Source: Deltaproteobacteria bacterium (GTDB lineage Bacteria > Myxococcota_A > UBA9160 > SZUA-336). From it: a stretch of 8,081 bases of DNA. Positions 5,030 through 8,081 of this stretch are shown piece after piece. Positions within the stretch are counted from its first letter, which is position 1, and each line of letters opens with the position of its first letter. The notes below the pieces were generated by a model. It made no database searches, was not told the DNA's origin, and saw only the letters and a list, made by a program, of their open reading frames with translations. The stretch lies in NCBI GenBank assembly GCA_030665705.1, contig DAOUZG010000074.1, forward strand, positions 1 through 8,081, read 5' to 3'. The position numbers and the translations under genes were made by a program.

Positions 5030-6835
5030 TCACACCTCGCGCCGACGGAGGAGCTCTCGCTCGTATGCCCGCATCATGTCGCGATAGTCAAGCATCCCGA
5101 GGATCCGTTGCTCCCCCGTCTCCCGGTCCTCGTGTACGACGGGGATCTGGGGACAACCCGAGGCGCGGAAGGCCTGGTGCGCCCGGTAGAGATCGTCGTC
5201 CCTGTGCAGAGCGACGGGCGGAGCCGCGATATCTCCGGCCACCACGAAGCTGTCGAGCTGGTGCTCGTCCATCACGGGGCGGATCTGTTCAGCGGTCACC
5301 AGACCGACGATCCGTCCAGCACTGCTCAAGACGGGAACGGTCGCCTCGCGACCTCCGAGTATCAGGTCGCGCACCGTCTCGAACCCCGACGCCGGGCTCA
5401 CCGTGGGAACGTCCTCCGACGCCTCGAACACGTCGGCTACCTTCATCTCCTCGAGGACGTTGATCGTGAGATCGCCGACGTGGGCCGGGGAGTGGAACCG
5501 GTCGACGACCTGATTCTCGTAGATGGAGTACCGCCGTGTGAGTAGGATCGCGACCACCGACACGAGCATCAGCGGCGGCAGGAGCCCGTAGCCTCCCGTC
5601 ATCTCGGTCACCATGAGCATCGCGCCGATGGGCGCGTTGGCCACCCCGGCGAAGAAGCTGGCCATGCCGACGAGGACGAACGCGCTCGGCGTTGGGAAGA
5701 ACTCCGGCGCGAACGCGTGTCCCCCGTAGCCGATCACGCCTCCGAGCATCCCACCGATGAACAGCGTCGGGCCGAAGACGCCCCCGCTCCCTCCGGAGCC
5801 GATCGTCAAGCTGGTGGAGACGATCTTCGCGGCCGCGACCCAGGCCATCATGGAGACGATCATCTGGCCGTCGATTGCCTGCTGGATGAAGCCCCACCCG
5901 GAGCCGTACACCTGCGGGATCCAGAGCCCGAGCAATCCCACACCGAGTCCGCCCAGCATCGGCCGCAGGGCGCGTGATACCTTCAGGCGCCGGAAGATTC
6001 GGTCGCGCGTCCCGTAGAAGATCCGGACGTAGAGGATCCCGATCGGGACGTTGACGAGCGCCAGCAGCACGTAGCCGGGAAGCTCGATGGGGTTGACGAC
6101 CCGGTACTCGGGAACGGCGAAGATCTGCGCACCCCCGAGTAGGACAAAGAACACCGCATAGGCGGTGACGGACGAGATGACACACGGGATCAGAGCGTCG
6201 GACTCGAAATCCTCCCGGTAGAGAACCTCGATGGCCGTGAGCGCGCTTCCCAGGGGGGCGCGGAAGATCGCACCCAAGCCTCCCGCCGCACCGGTGAGCA
6301 GGAGGATGCGCCGATCCCGCATGGAGAGGCCGAGCCAGGCTCCGAGCGACGAGCCCAGCCCCGCTCCGATCTGGGCAATGGGTCCCTCCTTCCCGGCGCT
6401 TCCCCCCGTGGCGAGGGTGCAGATCGTGGCCAGTCCCTTTACCAGGGGTACGCGCGGACGGATGTGTCCGCGTTCACGGTGGAAGGCGCGAAGCATCTCG
6501 TCGGTACCGTGCCCCTCGGCCTCCGGGGCGAAGCGATACACGAGCAGACCCGAGAGGAGCCCTCCCAGCACCGGAAGTAGGAAGTAGAGCCACCGACGGG
6601 GCTCCGGCGCACTCTCGCCGGGTAGCTCGAAAAGCGCATCACCGGGCGGGGTCGGCTGGGGCATTCCGGCGAGCACCCCGAAGGTCAGGTGGCTCGCCGC
6701 CTCGAGAGCCGCGAAGAACAGCGCCGCCACCAGACCCGAGAAGACGCCGACCACGATTCCGTACGCGATCCATCGCAGGGGGCTCTCGCGAAGCCTCTGT
6801 CCGAACAGCGACTTCACGAATGCTAGCGTTTGCAA
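5030..6835 (-). CDS. ClC-family chloride channel/transporter with two CBS domains
   Basis: With the TTG start this is 601 aa: a ClC membrane core (about 20-435) and a cytoplasmic tail with two CBS domains (about 464-525 and 532-597) that commonly bind adenine nucleotides. ClC proteins carry Cl- or other anions across the membrane. Motifs seen are GKEGP (148-152) with gating Glu E150, GVFGP (352-356), and a Tyr (Y439) matching the pore Tyr of E. coli ClC. The first anion motif GSGIP appears as GHGTD (108-112). The inner proton Glu of E. coli (E203) aligns with V204 in AIEVLY, as in eukaryotic channels. I chose TTG at 6835 because GGGAGAGA lies 5 nt upstream; a GTG at 6919 would add 28 low-complexity residues without such a site, and a GTG six codons in also lacks one. 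It converges on the Nudix gene with a 10-bp gap. Confidence 0.93.
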   Translation of the reverse strand: MQTLAFVKSLFGQRLRESPLRWIAYGIVVGVFSGLVAALFFAALEAASHLTFGVLAGMPQPTPPGDALFELPGESAPEPRRWLYFLLPVLGGLLSGLLVYRFAPEAEGHGTDEMLRAFHRERGHIRPRVPLVKGLATICTLATGGSAGKEGPIAQIGAGLGSSLGAWLGLSMRDRRILLLTGAAGGLGAIFRAPLGSALTAIEVLYREDFESDALIPCVISSVTAYAVFFVLLGGAQIFAVPEYRVVNPIELPGYVLLALVNVPIGILYVRIFYGTRDRIFRRLKVSRALRPMLGGLGVGLLGLWIPQVYGSGWGFIQQAIDGQMIVSMMAWVAAAKIVSTSLTIGSGGSGGVFGPTLFIGGMLGGVIGYGGHAFAPEFFPTPSAFVLVGMASFFAGVANAPIGAMLMVTEMTGGYGLLPPLMLVSVVAILLTRRYSIYENQVVDRFHSPAHVGDLTINVLEEMKVADVFEASEDVPTVSPASGFETVRDLILGGREATVPVLSSAGRIVGLVTAEQIRPVMDEHQLDSFVVAGDIAAPPVALHRDDDLYRAHQAFRASGCPQIPVVHEDRETGEQRILGMLDYRDMMRAYERELLRRREV

Positions 6836-6840
6836 CGTCG

Positions 6841-6863
6841 TCTCTCCCGCCGGCGCGCGGGAG
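6841..6863 (-). promoter_or_regulatory. ClC ribosome binding site inside a hairpin
   Basis: On the minus strand CTCCCGC and GCGGGAG form a perfect 7-bp stem with a 6-nt loop (plus 6844-6850 and 6857-6863). The 3' arm contains the GGGAG of the Shine-Dalgarno GGGAGAGA (plus 6841-6848), 5 nt ahead of the TTG start. If the transcript begins upstream of 6863 the site would be masked. TACACT at plus 6862-6867 (minus strand) resembles a -10 box, and a start from it would leave out the masking arm, so the effect depends on promoter use. Confidence 0.45.
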
Positions 6864-6933
6864 TGTAACAAGGCTTCGCGCCGTCGTCCGGAAGATCGAT
6901 GACCACCGTCGCCACCCACGGCTCAAGGGCTGG

Positions 6934-6977
6934 TACGATAGACGGGCGCCCCCCTCCGGGCGCAGCTTTCAAGGGAG
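6934..6977 (+). promoter_or_regulatory. Promoter-like element, hairpin and ribosome binding site of the crotonase gene
   Basis: TACGAT at 6934-6939 resembles a -10 box; no good -35 is found 16-18 bp upstream. GCGCCC (6946-6951) and GGGCGC (6958-6963) can form a 6-bp leader hairpin with a CCCTCC loop. AAGGGAG (6971-6977) lies 7 nt ahead of the ATG at 6985 and fixes the start of that gene. The ribosome binding site is firm; the promoter is tentative. Confidence 0.45.
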
Positions 6978-6984
6978 CACCCAC

Positions 6985-7833
6985 ATGACGCGCGCGACGG
7001 AGATCGACACCGGAACCGAGGATCTGCTTCTTCGAGTCGAGGAGCGGGTCGCCACGCTGACCATGAACCGGCCCGACCGACGAAACGCCCTGTCGGGACC
7101 GATGATGGAGGGCTTCCGGCGGGTTCTCCCGATCCTCGCACGGGATTCCGACGTCGGCTGCGTGGTCGTGACGGGCGCGGGGCGCGCGTTCTGCGCCGGG
7201 GGAGACGTGAAGTCGATGGACGATGAGAGGTCGGCTGCGGGAGGAGAGACCGCGGGGGGACCCGCCCCCAGCATTGAGCACCGCATCCAGGGTCTACTGG
7301 ATAACGAGCTCGCGGTCTCCGCGAACCTGTACGAGATGCTCAAGCCCACGCTCGCCGTGCTGCCCGGGCCGGCAGCCGGAGCCGGGCTCTCCATTGCGCT
7401 CGCCTGCGACCTCCGGATCGCGGCGGAGAGCGCCATCATCACCACCGCCTTTGCGCGGGTCGGGTTTAGCGGGGACTTCGGCGGCTCGTGGTTCCTGACC
7501 AGGCTCGTAGGGACTGCCCGCGCACGCGAGCTCTACTTCTTGGCGGACCGTGTGGATGCGAAGGAGATGGAGCGCCTGGGGATCGTGAACCGGGTCGTTC
7601 CCGATGCCGCCCTCGAGCAGGAGACCCGGACACTCGCGCGGAGGCTCGCGAAGGGGCCACCCGTTGCCCACCGCTACATGAAGGAAAACCTCAACCGGGC
7701 ACTGGTCGTGGACCTTCGGGCCTGCCTCGCAGACGAAGCAGCGGGGATGATCCGGACCGGGATGACGGAGGACAACCGAGAGGCGCTTCGGGCGTTCGTG
7801 GAGAAGCGAGACCCCGTCTTCCAGGGACGCTGA
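6985..7833 (+). CDS. Enoyl-CoA hydratase/isomerase (crotonase) family protein
   Basis: This 282-aa cytosolic protein acts on acyl-CoA thioesters. The crotonase core is clear: MNRPDRRNALS (27-37), VVVTGAGRAFCAGGD (60-74) giving the first oxyanion-hole loop, GPAAGAG (128-134) giving the second, ACDLRIA (140-146) and FGGSWFLTRLVG (165-176). A polar stretch at about 76-98, rich in Ser, Gly and Ala, is longer than in simple hydratases. The two glutamates of rat mitochondrial hydratase (E144, E164) align with S136 and about F156. Instead D164 sits in SGDFGG, the spot where PaaG-type isomerases carry their PDSGG motif. Isomerase activity, for example on ring-epoxide or other unsaturated acyl-CoAs, is thus more likely than plain hydration. 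The ATG at 6985 has AAGGGAG 7 nt upstream; an earlier frame start at 6820 would overlap the ClC gene. No other beta-oxidation gene is next to it. Confidence 0.9.
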   Translation: MTRATEIDTGTEDLLLRVEERVATLTMNRPDRRNALSGPMMEGFRRVLPILARDSDVGCVVVTGAGRAFCAGGDVKSMDDERSAAGGETAGGPAPSIEHRIQGLLDNELAVSANLYEMLKPTLAVLPGPAAGAGLSIALACDLRIAAESAIITTAFARVGFSGDFGGSWFLTRLVGTARARELYFLADRVDAKEMERLGIVNRVVPDAALEQETRTLARRLAKGPPVAHRYMKENLNRALVVDLRACLADEAAGMIRTGMTEDNREALRAFVEKRDPVFQGR

Positions 7834-7881
7834 CCGGCGCATTCGTCGTCGGGGGCTGGCCCACCGAGCGAGAGATGCGGC

Positions 7882-8081
7882 TTAGCGAAGCTGCTCCAGG
7901 GCGTCCTGGGCCGCGAGCTCGCGGAGCCCCACCGGGGCCTCGGGCCCCAGGTCGGGACGGTTGTAGTAATCGGCCACGCCTTCCCAAACCAGGCGGGTGT
8001 TGTGGGCAGGGTGGTGCAGGTGGAAGACCCTCGCGCGGTGCCACAGGCTCCGAGCTCCGACCCCGGCGAGCTGCATACGGT
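7882..8081 (-). CDS. 3' end of a gene, possible glycosyltransferase C-terminus
   Basis: Only the last 65 or so residues are inside the window; the frame stays open to the right edge, so the ATG at 8076 is probably internal (no Shine-Dalgarno can be seen because sequence ends). Visible are GVGARSLWHRARVFHLHHP and then HNTRLVWEGVADYYNRPDLG, ending in an acidic and Leu-rich tail EALEQLR-like. The pattern of a small residue run followed by an aromatic-His-Leu-His-His-Pro strand resembles the end of the catalytic domain in family 2 glycosyltransferases. That is a tentative match on a short stretch. It converges on the crotonase gene across 48 bp that hold no clear terminator. Confidence 0.55.
   Translation of the reverse strand, partial: RMQLAGVGARSLWHRARVFHLHHPAHNTRLVWEGVADYYNRPDLGPEAPVGLRELAAQDALEQLR

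Noticed and set aside
4412..5545. 377-codon plus-strand frame over the Nudix gene and the ClC 3' end
   Set aside because: Ser/Arg/Pro-rich shadow; the Nudix box and CBS domains lie in other frames.
5289..6185. 298-codon minus-strand frame inside the ClC gene
   Set aside because: Same strand but wrong frame relative to the ClC motifs; Arg-rich composition marks it as a shadow.
6836..6919. ClC start at GTG 6919
   Set aside because: Adds 28 residues of low-complexity sequence with no ribosome binding site; the TTG at 6835 has GGGAGAGA at good spacing.
1..8081. CRISPR array, insertion sequence, phage or defence module
   Set aside because: No spaced repeat series, terminal inverted repeats with a transposase, integrase or phage-like genes are present; the composition looks even throughout.

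Overview
The window is GC-rich bacterial DNA, gene-dense, with strong Shine-Dalgarno sequences ahead of several genes and GTG or TTG starts at others. The protein set (tandem-ACT protein, ABM-fold protein, rhomboid, gamma-glutamyltransferase, Nudix_N-type hydrolase, ClC-CBS, crotonase) is household and metabolic. No gene points to a particular phylum. A high-GC, probably uncultured soil or aquatic bacterium is the most that can be inferred.

Layout. 1-161 is a leader with two possible hairpins and a very strong ribosome binding site for a small tandem-ACT protein (162-578, +). It converges on an unrecognised 82-aa protein (630-878, -). After a 305-bp gap with a tandem 11-bp repeat and a stem-loop comes an ABM-fold protein (1184-1474, -). 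That gene diverges from a rhomboid intramembrane protease (1587-2282, +). A 168-bp gap with three dyad structures leads to what looks like a three-gene operon: small membrane protein (2451-2864), gamma-glutamyltransferase-like protein (2867-4375) and Nudix hydrolase (4375-5019). The first two are 2 bp apart and the last two are joined by a TGATG overlap. A ClC channel/transporter with two CBS domains (5030-6835, -) converges on that operon. It diverges from an enoyl-CoA hydratase/isomerase-family protein (6985-7833, +). The right edge holds the 3' end of a minus-strand gene, possibly a glycosyltransferase.

I see no mobile element, CRISPR array, rRNA, tRNA or defence system, and no clearly new multi-gene system. 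The most interesting signals are at residue level. The gamma-glutamyltransferase keeps the nucleophilic Thr but lacks the classical glutamate-binding Arg and a signal peptide. The ClC keeps the gating Glu but has Val where antiporters carry the proton Glu. The crotonase lacks both hydratase glutamates and instead has an SGDFGG motif. The ABM protein keeps only Asn of the IsdG heme triad. In addition, the ribosome binding sites of the ACT and ClC genes lie inside potential hairpins, which could mean translational control.
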